DNA from: Novosphingobium ovatum
GTDB taxonomy: Bacteria > Pseudomonadota > Alphaproteobacteria > Sphingomonadales > Sphingomonadaceae
Assembly (NCBI RefSeq): GCF_009909235.1
Contig: NZ_JAAAPO010000003.1
Location: forward strand, 62,001 to 126,000
DNA length: 64,000 nt
Reading direction: 5' to 3'
Position 1 is the stretch's first letter. Every line of letters starts with the position of its first letter. Both the position numbers and the translations under genes were made by a program. Under the pieces are notes generated by a model that was given only the letters and a program-made list of their open reading frames with translations, made no database searches and had not been told where the DNA came from. Positions 8,583 through 16,405 of this stretch are shown here, piece by piece.

Positions 8583-9602
8583 ATGACCTCGCCCGCGCCC
8601 CTGATCGATGCATTTGCCCGCCGCATTACATATCTGCGGCTGTCGGTGATTGATCGGTGCGATTTGCGCTGCACCTATTGCATGCCCGAACAGCAGACCT
8701 TCCTGCCAAAGGCGGAGGTGTTGAGTCTGGAGGAACTGCATCGGTTGGCGCTGGGCTTTATCGCGCGGGGCGTGACCAAGCTGCGGCTGACCGGTGGCGA
8801 ACCGCTGGTCCGGCGCGACATGATCGAACTGGTGCAGGCGCTGGGCCGCAAGCTGGGCGCCGATGACGGGCATGGACATCTGGACGAGCTGACGCTGACC
8901 ACCAATGGCACGCGACTGGCGCAATTTGCCGGCGATCTGCGTGACGCGGGCGTGCGGCGGGTGAATGTCAGTCTGGACACGCTGGACCGCGCGACCTTTG
9001 CCCGGATTGCCCGGCGCGACCAGTTGGCGTCCGTGCTGGAGGGCATCGCCGCGGCCAAGGACGCAGGGCTGAAGGTCAAGCTGAACACGGTCGCGCTCAA
9101 GGGCGTGAACGAGGACGAGATCGCCGACCTGATCGCCTGGGCGCATGGGCAGGGGCACGAGATCACCCTGATCGAGGTCATGCCGCTGGGCGAGGTCGAA
9201 GAGGACCGCTACGACCACTACCTGCCGCTGACGCAGGTGCGCGAACGGCTGGAACAGCGCTGGACGATGCAGCCCGACACCCACCGCAGCGGCGGCCCGG
9301 CGCGCTATTGGCAGGTGGCGGAAACCGGCGGGCGGCTGGGGCTGATCACGCCGCTGACCAGCAATTTCTGTGACGGGTGCAACCGCGTGCGGGTGACCGC
9401 CACGGGGCAATTGTTCGCCTGTCTGGGCGGGCGGGAACAGGTGGATTTGCGCGCCGCGCTGCGTTCGGAGGATCCCGATGGCGCGTTGCGCGCGGCGCTG
9501 GACACGGCGATGGCGATCAAGCCCGCGCGCCACCATTTCCAGATCGACCGCCCCGGCGCGGCCCCGCATCTGGCGCGGCATATGTCGATGACGGGGGGGT
9601 GA
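8583..9602 (+). CDS. moaA: GTP 3',8-cyclase (molybdenum cofactor biosynthesis protein A)
   Basis: Radical SAM enzyme that starts molybdenum cofactor synthesis by converting GTP to 3',8-cyclo-7,8-dihydroguanosine triphosphate. The N-terminal 4Fe-4S cluster motif CxxxCxxC is seen as CDLRCTYC (about residues 26-33). LRLTGGEPLVRRD supplies the SAM-binding GGE. The C-terminal second cluster motif begins NFCDGCNRVRVTATG and includes the cysteine in LFACLGG. The protein ends in GG, needed for activity in MoaA family members. Its stop overlaps the moaD start by one base (TGATG). Confidence 0.97.
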   Translation: MTSPAPLIDAFARRITYLRLSVIDRCDLRCTYCMPEQQTFLPKAEVLSLEELHRLALGFIARGVTKLRLTGGEPLVRRDMIELVQALGRKLGADDGHGHLDELTLTTNGTRLAQFAGDLRDAGVRRVNVSLDTLDRATFARIARRDQLASVLEGIAAAKDAGLKVKLNTVALKGVNEDEIADLIAWAHGQGHEITLIEVMPLGEVEEDRYDHYLPLTQVRERLEQRWTMQPDTHRSGGPARYWQVAETGGRLGLITPLTSNFCDGCNRVRVTATGQLFACLGGREQVDLRAALRSEDPDGALRAALDTAMAIKPARHHFQIDRPGAAPHLARHMSMTGG

Positions 9603-9838
9603 TGAGCGCGCGGCTGGTGTTTCTGGGCCGTCTGGCCGATGTGGCTGGCGCGGGGGCGCTGGAGGTTGCGCCCGGTGCCTTGGCCGATGTGTTGGCGGGG
9701 CTGGGCGATGATCTGGCGCGGGCGTTGACCGGGCCGCGCATCCGTCTGGCGCACAATGGCGCGCTGGTCGATGGCGCGGGGCTGGTGCTGGCTGATGGCG
9801 ACGAGTTGGCGTTCCTGCCGCCGGTCAGCGGGGGCTGA
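9602..9838 (+). CDS. moaD: Molybdopterin synthase small subunit
   Basis: Ubiquitin-like sulfur carrier of molybdopterin synthase; its C-terminal Gly-Gly is thiocarboxylated and donates sulfur to cyclic pyranopterin. The 78-aa product begins RLVFLGRLADVAG and ends ELAFLPPVSGG, which is the diagnostic end. The ATG overlaps the moaA stop. It is too short for the longest in-frame reading, which begins well upstream inside moaA; the overlapping ATG at 9602 is the logical start. It is followed after 4 bp by moaE, its partner. Confidence 0.95.
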   Translation: MSARLVFLGRLADVAGAGALEVAPGALADVLAGLGDDLARALTGPRIRLAHNGALVDGAGLVLADGDELAFLPPVSGG

Positions 9839-9842
9839 GGCG

Positions 9843-10286
9843 ATGGATGATGTCCGTCTGTTATCCGAACCCTTTGCCCCGGCGGCTGAAATCGCGGCTT
9901 TTTCGTACCGTTATCCGGCGGCGGGCGGTATCGTCAGTTTCATTGGCAAGGTGCGGGGCGGCGATGATGTCGAGGCGCTGGAGCTGAGCCATTATGCGCC
10001 TTTGACGCTGCCGGGTATGGCTGATCTGGCCACGGCCGCGCGCGGGCGCTGGGCGGTGGAGGGGGTGTTGATCCTGCACCGGGTGGGCGAAATGCGCCCC
10101 GGCGATCCGATCGTGCTGGTGGCGGCAGCATCGCGGCACCGGCGCGACGCCTTTGCCGCGGCCGACTACATCATGGACCACCTCAAGGCGCAAAGCTGGT
10201 TCTGGAAGCGGGAAAAGCGCGCCGGACAATGGGCGTGGGTCGAACCGCGCGCGGTTGACCACGCCGATCTGGCGCGCTGGGACTGA
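9843..10286 (+). CDS. moaE: Molybdopterin synthase catalytic subunit
   Basis: Large subunit of molybdopterin synthase, which inserts two sulfurs into the pterin precursor. The 147-aa protein has the family signatures SFIGKVRG, LELSHYAPL, HRVGEMRPGDPIV, SRHRRDAFAAADYIMDHLK and the catalytic-lysine stretch FWKREK. It directly follows moaD, forming a folB-unknown-moaA-moaD-moaE run. moaB/mog, moaC and moeA are not in the window. It is convergent with the downstream lipoprotein gene, only 4 bp away. Confidence 0.96.
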   Translation: MDDVRLLSEPFAPAAEIAAFSYRYPAAGGIVSFIGKVRGGDDVEALELSHYAPLTLPGMADLATAARGRWAVEGVLILHRVGEMRPGDPIVLVAAASRHRRDAFAAADYIMDHLKAQSWFWKREKRAGQWAWVEPRAVDHADLARWD

Positions 10287-10290
10287 TCGG

Positions 10291-10899
10291 TCAGTCCCCG
10301 AATGCGCCGCGCAGCAGCGTCAAGGTGCGGTCGCGATTGTCAACATAACCGGTGATTTTGGCCCGCGTCGAATCGATGTCGCGTGCCGTGGGGCGGCTGG
10401 CGCGCAGGAGGGGCAATTCATCCGGGTGGGCCTGCCGGTCGTCGGCGTATAGTCGCTCCACCTGAGCCAGCGGGGGTGAAAGCATGGCCCCTGCCGATTC
10501 CAGCCGCGCCAGTGCCAGATTGGCTGCTGCCCACAGGACCGATCCGGGCTGGGCCTTGGCCTTGCGGGCGGCGGTGATGGCGGTTTGGGCGGCCGGCCGC
10601 GCCGCGTCAAAGGCATCGCGCGCCGCATCGGCCTGCGCCGACAAAGCCGCCAATTGCCCCCGCAGTGCGTCGGGCGTCGCGCTTTGCTCTGGTGCGGCGG
10701 TGGGGGTGGTGATTGGGATGGGGGCCGTGGCCAGTTCGGCCGGGCGCTGGGCCAGCGAAGGGTAGCCGCCGGTGCCACAGCCGCTCAGGCAAAGGGCAAG
10801 CAGCAGACCCGCCGGGGCGATTCGCCGCGAGAGGGCAATGGGGCCGATGATTCGCGGCAAACGGTGGGGATGGCGAAGGCCGGGACGCGGATTGAGCAT
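10291..10899 (-). CDS. Predicted lipoprotein of unknown function
   Basis: A 202-aa protein with a lipobox LCLSGC after a hydrophobic stretch, so it is probably an outer- or inner-membrane lipoprotein. The mature part is alanine-rich and likely helical (about residues 65-130), with no enzyme motif. The start is uncertain: ATG at 10899 gives a rather long n-region before the hydrophobic core; another in-frame ATG lies 12 bases upstream (10911). It converges with moaE. I do not recognise the family. Confidence 0.65.
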   Translation of the reverse strand: MLNPRPGLRHPHRLPRIIGPIALSRRIAPAGLLLALCLSGCGTGGYPSLAQRPAELATAPIPITTPTAAPEQSATPDALRGQLAALSAQADAARDAFDAARPAAQTAITAARKAKAQPGSVLWAAANLALARLESAGAMLSPPLAQVERLYADDRQAHPDELPLLRASRPTARDIDSTRAKITGYVDNRDRTLTLLRGAFGD

Positions 10900-11243
10900 G
10901 GACCACGCCATAGCACGCCTGCGACATGACGCCAGAGGGTGCGGCCCCGTGACCGCTTGAATCCCGCCGAACAAGGCGATAAATGGCGTCTTACCGGTTG
11001 TTTGTCCCATGGGTGCGCCGGTCGGCCGCCCCGCCAAATCCGCCATAGCCGCATTGACAGGCGTGGCGGTATCAATTAGGGGCGCAGCTTCTTTCCGGAC
11101 CCTGCCTGCACGGGCGGGGCCCCGGCGCGTCGTTTCGCGGCCCCTTTGGCATCGCTTTTTCCGGCGGATTTTCCGCACCGGAGCAGGTGGTGACAAGGTC
11201 GCGGCCCGGGGCGGCCACGTAATTTTTGAATTGGATGGGTATC
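10900..11243. other. Intergenic region upstream of the lipoprotein and rplU
   Basis: 344 bases without a convincing gene, between the divergent lipoprotein gene and rplU. The only clear signals are a TTGACA at 11054-11059 and the GGATGGGT ribosome site just ahead of rplU. The stretch is GC-rich; open frames through it give arginine/proline-rich products typical of shadow frames. Confidence 0.6.
11054..11082 (+). promoter_or_regulatory. Candidate promoter for rplU-rpmA
   Basis: A perfect TTGACA at 11054-11059 is followed after 17 bases by TAGGGG (11077-11082). The -35 is ideal; the -10 is weak. It would give a 5' leader of about 150 bases before rplU. Support is the -35 match and position only. 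Confidence 0.4.
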
Positions 11244-11546
11244 ATGTTCGCTATCGTGCGCACGGGCGGTAAGCAGTATCGGGTCGCCGCCGGAGACAAG
11301 ATCGCGGTCGAAAAGCTGGCTGGTGAAGCCGGCGAGACGATCACGCTGGGTGATGTTCTGCTGGCTGGTGAGGAAGGCGCGATCGCCGACGCCTCGAAGG
11401 TGGTGGTTTCGGCTGAAATCATCGCGCAGGCCAAGTCGGAGAAGGTGATCGTTTTCAAGAAGCGCCGCCGTCACAACTATCGTCGCAAGAACGGTCACCG
11501 TCAGCAGATGACCCTGCTGCGCATCGTTTCGGTCGCGGCCGCCTGA
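11244..11546 (+). CDS. rplU: 50S ribosomal protein L21
   Basis: A 100-aa large-subunit ribosomal protein starting [14 protein letters not shown] after the initiator Met, the standard L21 N-terminus. The basic loop [20 protein letters not shown] (about residues 73-92) contacts 23S rRNA. I chose the ATG at 11244; the in-frame ATGs at 11226 and 11235 add residues not found in the family. It is followed by rpmA after 17 bp, the usual rplU-rpmA operon. Confidence 0.97.
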   Translation: MFAIVRTGGKQYRVAAGDKIAVEKLAGEAGETITLGDVLLAGEEGAIADASKVVVSAEIIAQAKSEKVIVFKKRRRHNYRRKNGHRQQMTLLRIVSVAAA

Positions 11547-11563
11547 TCCAGGAGTATTGAGCA

Positions 11564-11833
11564 ATGGCACATAAGAAAGCAGGCGGCTCGTCGCGTAACG
11601 GTCGCGATTCGCAGTCCAAGCGCCTGGGCGTCAAGAAGTTCGGCAGCCAGCTGGTGATCGGTGGCAACATCATCATCCGTCAGCGTGGCACCCGCGTGTA
11701 CCCCGGCGTGAACGTTGGCATGGGCAAGGATCACACCCTGTTCGCGCTGACCGAAGGCCGCGTGCGCTTCCACGATGGCAAGCTGGGCCGCAAGTACGTG
11801 TCGGTTGACGCGATGGCCGAAGCCGCCGAATAA
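11564..11833 (+). CDS. rpmA: 50S ribosomal protein L27
   Basis: An 89-aa L27, beginning [20 protein letters not shown], the universally conserved N-terminus that reaches toward the peptidyl-transferase centre. It contains [21 protein letters not shown] and ends in the usual basic/acidic mix. The start has a CAGGAG site. It ends the L21-L27 operon and is followed by two hairpins, the second a canonical terminator. Confidence 0.97.
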   Translation: MAHKKAGGSSRNGRDSQSKRLGVKKFGSQLVIGGNIIIRQRGTRVYPGVNVGMGKDHTLFALTEGRVRFHDGKLGRKYVSVDAMAEAAE

Positions 11834-11850
11834 TCGGATGGTCGGTAAAA

Positions 11851-11873
11851 GGGCCATCCTGACGGGATGGCCC
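11851..11873 (+). terminator. Hairpin downstream of rpmA
   Basis: Perfect 9-bp stem GGGCCATCC / GGATGGCCC with a 5-base loop, 18 bases after the rpmA stop. There is no T-run behind it, so it may protect the mRNA 3' end or pause polymerase ahead of the stronger terminator downstream. Confidence 0.5.
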
Positions 11874-11907
11874 CGCCGGTGTTCCACCAGGAACCTACCG
11901 GCGCAAT

Positions 11908-11940
11908 GAGGGAGAGGGGCCCGCCCCGTCTCCCTCTTTT
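11908..11940 (+). terminator. Rho-independent terminator of rplU-rpmA
   Basis: Stem GAGGGAGA / TCTCCCTC extended inward by GGGGC / GCCCC with a one-base bulge, followed directly by TTTT. It lies about 75 bases after rpmA and matches a classical intrinsic terminator. Confidence 0.85.
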
Positions 11941-12147
11941 CATGTCTCTCCCTCGGACGTCGAACGGATACAATTCAGCCGCCGTGGATCGTTGCATATG
12001 CCGATCTGGTGGTTTTGCGTCCGATCAAACGGCGGGAATGCCTTTTGTGCCATGGGCCGCGCGTTCGGTCGCATCGGCACGCCGGGCGTCACCGCATTGT
12101 CACCCTGTCTGCCTATGGGCGCGCGGGGGCACACGTGGAGAGTAGAC

Positions 12148-12717
12148 ATGTTTTTCCGCAGTGAGCGGTTGTTCTTGCGGCCGTTGTGGTCCGAAGACTG
12201 GCAGGCGTTGCATCATCAGATCAACGATGCCGAAGTCGTGCGCCATCTGGCGCGTGCCCCTTGGCCCTATACCGAGGAGGACGCGCGCTGGTTTGCAGGG
12301 CAAACGCAGGACGAGCGCTATCCCCATTTCCTGATCACCCGCCCGCGCGGGGATGATGGCGTCGACACGCTGGGCGTGATCGGCCTGCATGACGAAGGCG
12401 GCGAGACGGCGCTGGGCTATTGGTTGGGGCGTGACCATTGGGGGCAGGGTTATGCCACCGAAGCGGCACGCGCGGTGATCGACATCGCCCGCGCCATTGG
12501 CCATCGGCATCTGATCGCGATGCATTTTCTGGACAATCCGGCTTCGGCCGGGGTGCTGGCGCGGGCCGGTTTCCGCGACACGGGCGATGTGCTGCCGATG
12601 CATTCGCTGGCGCGCGGGGGCAAGGCGTTGGCCCGCAAGCATGTGCTGGAGCTGTCGCATGACGGTGACACCACCAGCGATGATGACAACAGCGGCCCGA
12701 TGATGCGCGCGGCCTGA
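12148..12717 (+). CDS. GNAT family N-acetyltransferase (RimJ/RimL-like)
   Basis: A 189-aa acetyltransferase of the RimJ/RimL type, which acetylates protein N-termini or small amines with acetyl-CoA. It begins SERLFLRPLWSEDWQAL, the standard subfamily opening, and has GYWLGRDHWGQGYATEAARAV, with the acetyl-CoA pyrophosphate loop near residue 105. The C-terminal NPASAGVLARAGFRDTG is also typical. The ATG at 12148 has a GGAGAG site; the longer in-frame extension is not family-like. Substrate unknown. It converges with the downstream hydrolase gene. Confidence 0.85.
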   Translation: MFFRSERLFLRPLWSEDWQALHHQINDAEVVRHLARAPWPYTEEDARWFAGQTQDERYPHFLITRPRGDDGVDTLGVIGLHDEGGETALGYWLGRDHWGQGYATEAARAVIDIARAIGHRHLIAMHFLDNPASAGVLARAGFRDTGDVLPMHSLARGGKALARKHVLELSHDGDTTSDDDNSGPMMRAA

Positions 12718-12733
12718 ACCGGGCCGCGCCGTT

Positions 12734-13549
12734 TCAGCGCAGATGTGGTGGGATCAGCGCGCGGTCGTCCACATCCCACGGGTGGAAACCGGGGCGGAAC
12801 CAGCCCGCCCATGCTGGCCCCACGCGCCGCAGCACACCGCCGGGCCCCGCCAGATAGCGCAGCAAAGCCCAGCGCGCGCGCCAGCCGTCCAGTCCCTGTT
12901 GCGCCATCAACTCGTGCGTGTCGCGCCAGCGCTCGCGCAGGAAATTGCGCGTGACCTTCAGCATCACAAGGCAACGGATCATATAGCGGCGGCGTGGCGC
13001 CAGTGGCGCGGCTGCGTGGCGCCACAGATCATAGGCCACGGCCTTGTGCTCGATCTCTTCGGCGGCGTGCCATTGCCACAGGGCGGCGATCTGCGGGTCG
13101 GTACCGGCCAGCGCTTCGGGGCGCGCCAACAGGTCATGCGCGAGAATCGCGGTGAAATGTTCCAGCGCGCAGGTGGCCACCAGATTGATCAGCCGATAGG
13201 CGCTGCGGTTGTCCTCGATGAACCGCGCCAGCCGCGCGTCGATCTTTTTCAGATCAAATCCCGCGCTCCCCACCAGTCGGTTAAAGGCGATGTGCTCGCG
13301 GCTGTGATTAGCCTCTTGCGCGATGAACTGGGCCACGGGCGCCTGCAATTCGGCCGGCGTATCTTCGGCAAAAGCGCGCAGTGATTCAATGAAATAGGCC
13401 TCGCCACGGGGGAAGCTGGCCGAAAGCGCGGTGTGCCATGCGCTGGCCACCGGGTCACCGTTCCACCACCCGCGCGCCGGGGCAATTTCCCGCGACAAAC
13501 GCCACGTTCTGACGCACATTTGTTGCAAAATGGGGCGGCGGGCGGACAT
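12734..13549 (-). CDS. Predicted metal-dependent hydrolase (PF10118-type, diiron-like helix bundle)
   Basis: A 271-aa, mostly helical protein. Likely metal-ligand motifs are EANHSREH (about residues 76-83), CALEHF (about 127-132) and HAAEEIEHKAVAYD (about 159-172), spaced like a ferritin-type two-iron site. This matches the PF10118 metal-dependent hydrolase family, whose members lack a well-defined reaction. It is divergent from a TetR regulator, 99 bp between the starts, so the regulator probably controls it. The pair may respond to a lipid or hydrophobic compound; that is inference. Confidence 0.8.
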   Translation of the reverse strand: MSARRPILQQMCVRTWRLSREIAPARGWWNGDPVASAWHTALSASFPRGEAYFIESLRAFAEDTPAELQAPVAQFIAQEANHSREHIAFNRLVGSAGFDLKKIDARLARFIEDNRSAYRLINLVATCALEHFTAILAHDLLARPEALAGTDPQIAALWQWHAAEEIEHKAVAYDLWRHAAAPLAPRRRYMIRCLVMLKVTRNFLRERWRDTHELMAQQGLDGWRARWALLRYLAGPGGVLRRVGPAWAGWFRPGFHPWDVDDRALIPPHLR

Positions 13550-13648
13550 GAATTCCTCGTAAGGCTTGCTAGGGGTAAGACGAAAGTATAGGGAACGGCC
13601 AAAGAGGGTCGCATACGTCTGGTAACTCTATCTGGATTGGGTCCCCCC

Positions 13649-14350
13649 ATGTCAATCAAGCGTCGACTGAGCCCCGAAGAGAGCCGCATGGCCGCGCTGG
13701 AAGCCGCGCGCCTGCTGTTGATCGAGCAGGGGCCGCAAGCGGTCACGCTCAAGGCGGTGGCGGCGCGCATTGGGCGCACCCACGCCAATCTGCTGCACCA
13801 CTTTGGTTCCGCCGCCGAACTGCAAAAGGCGCTGGCGCTGTATATGGGCGAGACGATTTGCGCCTCGGTCAAGATGGCGGTGATCGCCAGCCGTCGCGGC
13901 GCTGTCAGCGCGCGGGCGTTGGTGGACATGACGTTTGACGCGTTCGACACGGGCGGCGGTGGTCAGCTGGTCAGCTGGATGCGCCTGACCGGGAACGAGG
14001 AAGCGCTCTCGCCGATCATCAACGCGGTGCATGACATGGTCGAGGACCTGCATGATGTCGGCTCGCTGTGCATGCGCCATGTGACCAAGACGCTGATCCT
14101 GCTGGCGCTGGGCGATGCGCTGATGGGCCACCCGCTGGCCGATTCGCTGGGGTTGAAGCGCGGGACGGCGCGCGATGTGGCCGAACGCCTGCTGATTTCG
14201 GAATGGCACCGGCTGGGCGTGGTGCCCGATGCGCCGCCGTCCGCCGCCGGTCCCGATTTCGAGGTGCCTCAGGAAGACTGGTCGCCCACGGTGGTGCCCG
14301 ATGATGCCAGCCACCCCGGCACGGTGACGATATCCTCGACCCGCAGGTGA
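13649..14350 (+). CDS. TetR family transcriptional regulator
   Basis: A 233-aa one-component repressor. The N-terminal helix-turn-helix is TLKAVAARIGRTHANLLHHFGS (about residues 32-53), typical TetR_N. The rest is an all-helical ligand-binding domain followed by a proline-rich tail. I chose ATG 13649; TTG 13637 is possible. The last 82 bases overlap the 3' end of ygfZ on the other strand. The divergent PF10118 gene is its most likely target; the effector is unknown. Confidence 0.88.
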   Translation: MSIKRRLSPEESRMAALEAARLLLIEQGPQAVTLKAVAARIGRTHANLLHHFGSAAELQKALALYMGETICASVKMAVIASRRGAVSARALVDMTFDAFDTGGGGQLVSWMRLTGNEEALSPIINAVHDMVEDLHDVGSLCMRHVTKTLILLALGDALMGHPLADSLGLKRGTARDVAERLLISEWHRLGVVPDAPPSAAGPDFEVPQEDWSPTVVPDDASHPGTVTISSTRR

Positions 14351-15000
14351 TCAAGCGCAAGGCCAAGGTCAGGCCACGCCGCGCGTTGGCGGGCGGGGTC
14401 TGAACTGGCCAGCGGCACGACGATCAGCCGCCGGTTGACCTTTTGCCGCCAGTTCATGCGGGCGGTGTTTTCCTGGCCGACATAGCACCCCTTGGTAAAG
14501 GACACGCCGTTCAGTTCGGCCGCGTTGCATTCCAGCCATAACAGGTCGGCCAGCTCCACGCCTTCGGCCACGCCATGCGACAGGCGATGCGCGGTCCACG
14601 CCGCATCCACCGCCGCGCCATCACCGGGCGCGATCCACCGCCAGCCCAGATCGGGCAGGCGCGGGTCAGCCACGGCGCCCGGCGCCGCATCGGCGGCCCA
14701 ATGCACGGCCAGCGTGTCATCCCGGCCAATGGCGATGGCGCGGCGCAGGCGGTACATCGACAGGCGCTTGGCCACCAGATCGGCCTGATCGGCGGCCACA
14801 TCCAGCAACAGATCGGCCCCATCGGCCCAGACGATGAAATCGGCGATCACTTTGCCCTGCGGGGTCAGCAGGGCGGCATAGGCGGGCAGGGGGCCCTTGA
14901 CCACGTCATTGGTCACCAACCCTTGCAAAAAGGTCGCGACGTTTTCAGCCGGATCGGTGGGCGACAGGCGCAATACGGCGCGGTTGGTCAGCATCGTCAT
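14269..15000 (-). CDS. ygfZ: YgfZ/GcvT-like folate-binding Fe-S cluster protein
   Basis: A 243-aa member of the YgfZ (IBA57) family, folate-dependent proteins that support maturation or repair of some Fe-S enzymes. The diagnostic K-G-C-[FY]-x-G-Q-E motif is present as TKGCYVGQENTARM (about residues 172-185). The N-terminal FLQGLVTNDV and TPQGKVIADFIV are also typical. It starts at 15000 or the nearby in-frame ATG at 14994. Its 3' end overlaps the TetR gene antisense by 82 bases. It is divergent from the dihydroorotase-like gene, 63 bp away. Confidence 0.93.
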   Translation of the reverse strand: MTMLTNRAVLRLSPTDPAENVATFLQGLVTNDVVKGPLPAYAALLTPQGKVIADFIVWADGADLLLDVAADQADLVAKRLSMYRLRRAIAIGRDDTLAVHWAADAAPGAVADPRLPDLGWRWIAPGDGAAVDAAWTAHRLSHGVAEGVELADLLWLECNAAELNGVSFTKGCYVGQENTARMNWRQKVNRRLIVVPLASSDPARQRAAWPDLGLALDHLRVEDIVTVPGWLASSGTTVGDQSS

Positions 15001-15063
15001 CGCTCATAGATGGGACATCCGCGCCGCTTTGCAAAGGGGGAGACCTTGTGGCATGGGCACAGG

Positions 15064-16386
15064 ATGATCAACGCTCCCGAACTGGTGCTGACTGGCGGCA
15101 CCGTCCACACGCCCGCAGGCCCCGTCAACGCCGATGTCGCTGTGCGCGACGGCCGGATCATCGGCATTGGCAACTATCCCGATGCCGCGCGCCGGGTGGA
15201 TTGCACGGGCCTCGACATCCTGCCCGGCGTGATTGACAGCCAGGTGCATTTCCGTGAGCCCGGTCTGGAGCACAAGGAAGATCTGGAAAGCGGCAGCCGC
15301 GCGGCCGTCATGGGCGGCATCACCGCCGTGTTCGAAATGCCCAACACCAGCCCGAACACCGATTCGATGATGCGCGTCCATGACAAGCTGGAGCGCGCCC
15401 ATCACCGCATGTTCTGCGACCACGCCTTTTACGTGGGTGCCACCAATGAAAACGCGCCAGATCTGGCCGAGCTGGAGCGCATTCCCGGCACGGCGGGTGT
15501 GAAAATCTTCATGGGCGCCAGCACCGGCAGTCTGTTGGTGGCCGAGGACGAGGCATTGGCCCGCGTGCTGGCCAGCGGCACGCGCCGTGTCGCCATTCAC
15601 GCCGAGGACGAGGCGCGGATGAACGCGCGCAAGGATTTCCGGGTCGAGGGCGATCCGGCCAGCCACCCCGTCTGGCGCGACGATGAAAGCGCGATGTTGG
15701 CTACGCGCCGCATCCTGAAGCTGGCCCGCGCCGCCCGTCGCCCGGTACATATCCTGCACGTCACCACGCCCGCCGAGTTGGAAGTCATCGCCCAGCACCG
15801 CGATGTCGCCACCTGCGAAGTCACGCCCCAGCACCTGACGCTGGAGGCCGAGGACGCCTATCCGCGTCTGGGCACCTATGCCCAGATGAACCCGCCGATC
15901 CGCAGCGCCGCGCATGTGGCCGGGCTGTGGCATTGGCTGCAACAGGGCGTGCCCGATGTCATCGGTTCAGACCACGCCCCCCACACCATCGAGGAAAAGG
16001 CCAAGCCCTATCCCGCATCGCCCAGCGGCATGCCCGGCGTGCAGACGCTGTTGCCGCTGATGCTGGACCATGTTTTGAACGGGCGGATGACGTTGGCGCG
16101 GCTGATCGACATGACCAGTGCGGGCGTGCAGCGCGTGTTTGGTCTGGTGGGCAAGGGCCGGATCGCGGTGGGCTATGACGCCGACTTCACGATCGTCGAT
16201 ATGAAGGGCCGGTTCACCGTGACGCAGGACTGGCTGGAAAGCCGCTGTGGCTGGTCACCCTATACGGGCATGGAATTGCAAGGCCGGGTGGTCGGCACGA
16301 TCATCCGTGGCCATACCGCCATGTGGGAAGGGCAATTGGCCAATCAGGCGCTGGGCGAGCCGCTCAGGTTCGCGGGCGCCCTGTAA
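15064..16386 (+). CDS. Dihydroorotase-like amidohydrolase
   Basis: A 440-aa amidohydrolase of the dihydroorotase/allantoinase group, which closes carbamoyl-aspartate to dihydroorotate or opens related rings. Metal-site elements are VKIFMGASTGS (carboxylated Lys, about 153), AIHAEDE, ILHVTTP and GSDHAPHT with the catalytic Asp. The first metal motif, usually HxH, reads SQVHFREP here: Gln replaces the first His. I recall the same DSQVHFREPG or DTQVHFREPG in a clade annotated as dihydroorotase in other alphaproteobacteria, so it is a clade trait. It could be a true dihydroorotase or a related cyclic amidase. ATG 15064 gives the normal N-terminus; an in-frame upstream start at 15010 adds unmatched residues. 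Confidence 0.85.
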   Translation: MINAPELVLTGGTVHTPAGPVNADVAVRDGRIIGIGNYPDAARRVDCTGLDILPGVIDSQVHFREPGLEHKEDLESGSRAAVMGGITAVFEMPNTSPNTDSMMRVHDKLERAHHRMFCDHAFYVGATNENAPDLAELERIPGTAGVKIFMGASTGSLLVAEDEALARVLASGTRRVAIHAEDEARMNARKDFRVEGDPASHPVWRDDESAMLATRRILKLARAARRPVHILHVTTPAELEVIAQHRDVATCEVTPQHLTLEAEDAYPRLGTYAQMNPPIRSAAHVAGLWHWLQQGVPDVIGSDHAPHTIEEKAKPYPASPSGMPGVQTLLPLMLDHVLNGRMTLARLIDMTSAGVQRVFGLVGKGRIAVGYDADFTIVDMKGRFTVTQDWLESRCGWSPYTGMELQGRVVGTIIRGHTAMWEGQLANQALGEPLRFAGAL

Positions 16387-16405
16387 CGGCTAGGCTGGGT
16401 AACGG

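Larger units (their letters stand above)
11834..12147. other. Intergenic region after rpmA
   Basis: 314 bases holding a GC hairpin (11851-11873) and an intrinsic terminator (11908-11940) for rplU-rpmA. The remaining part, up to the GGAGAG ribosome site of the acetyltransferase gene, contains no gene I can support. Confidence 0.6.
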
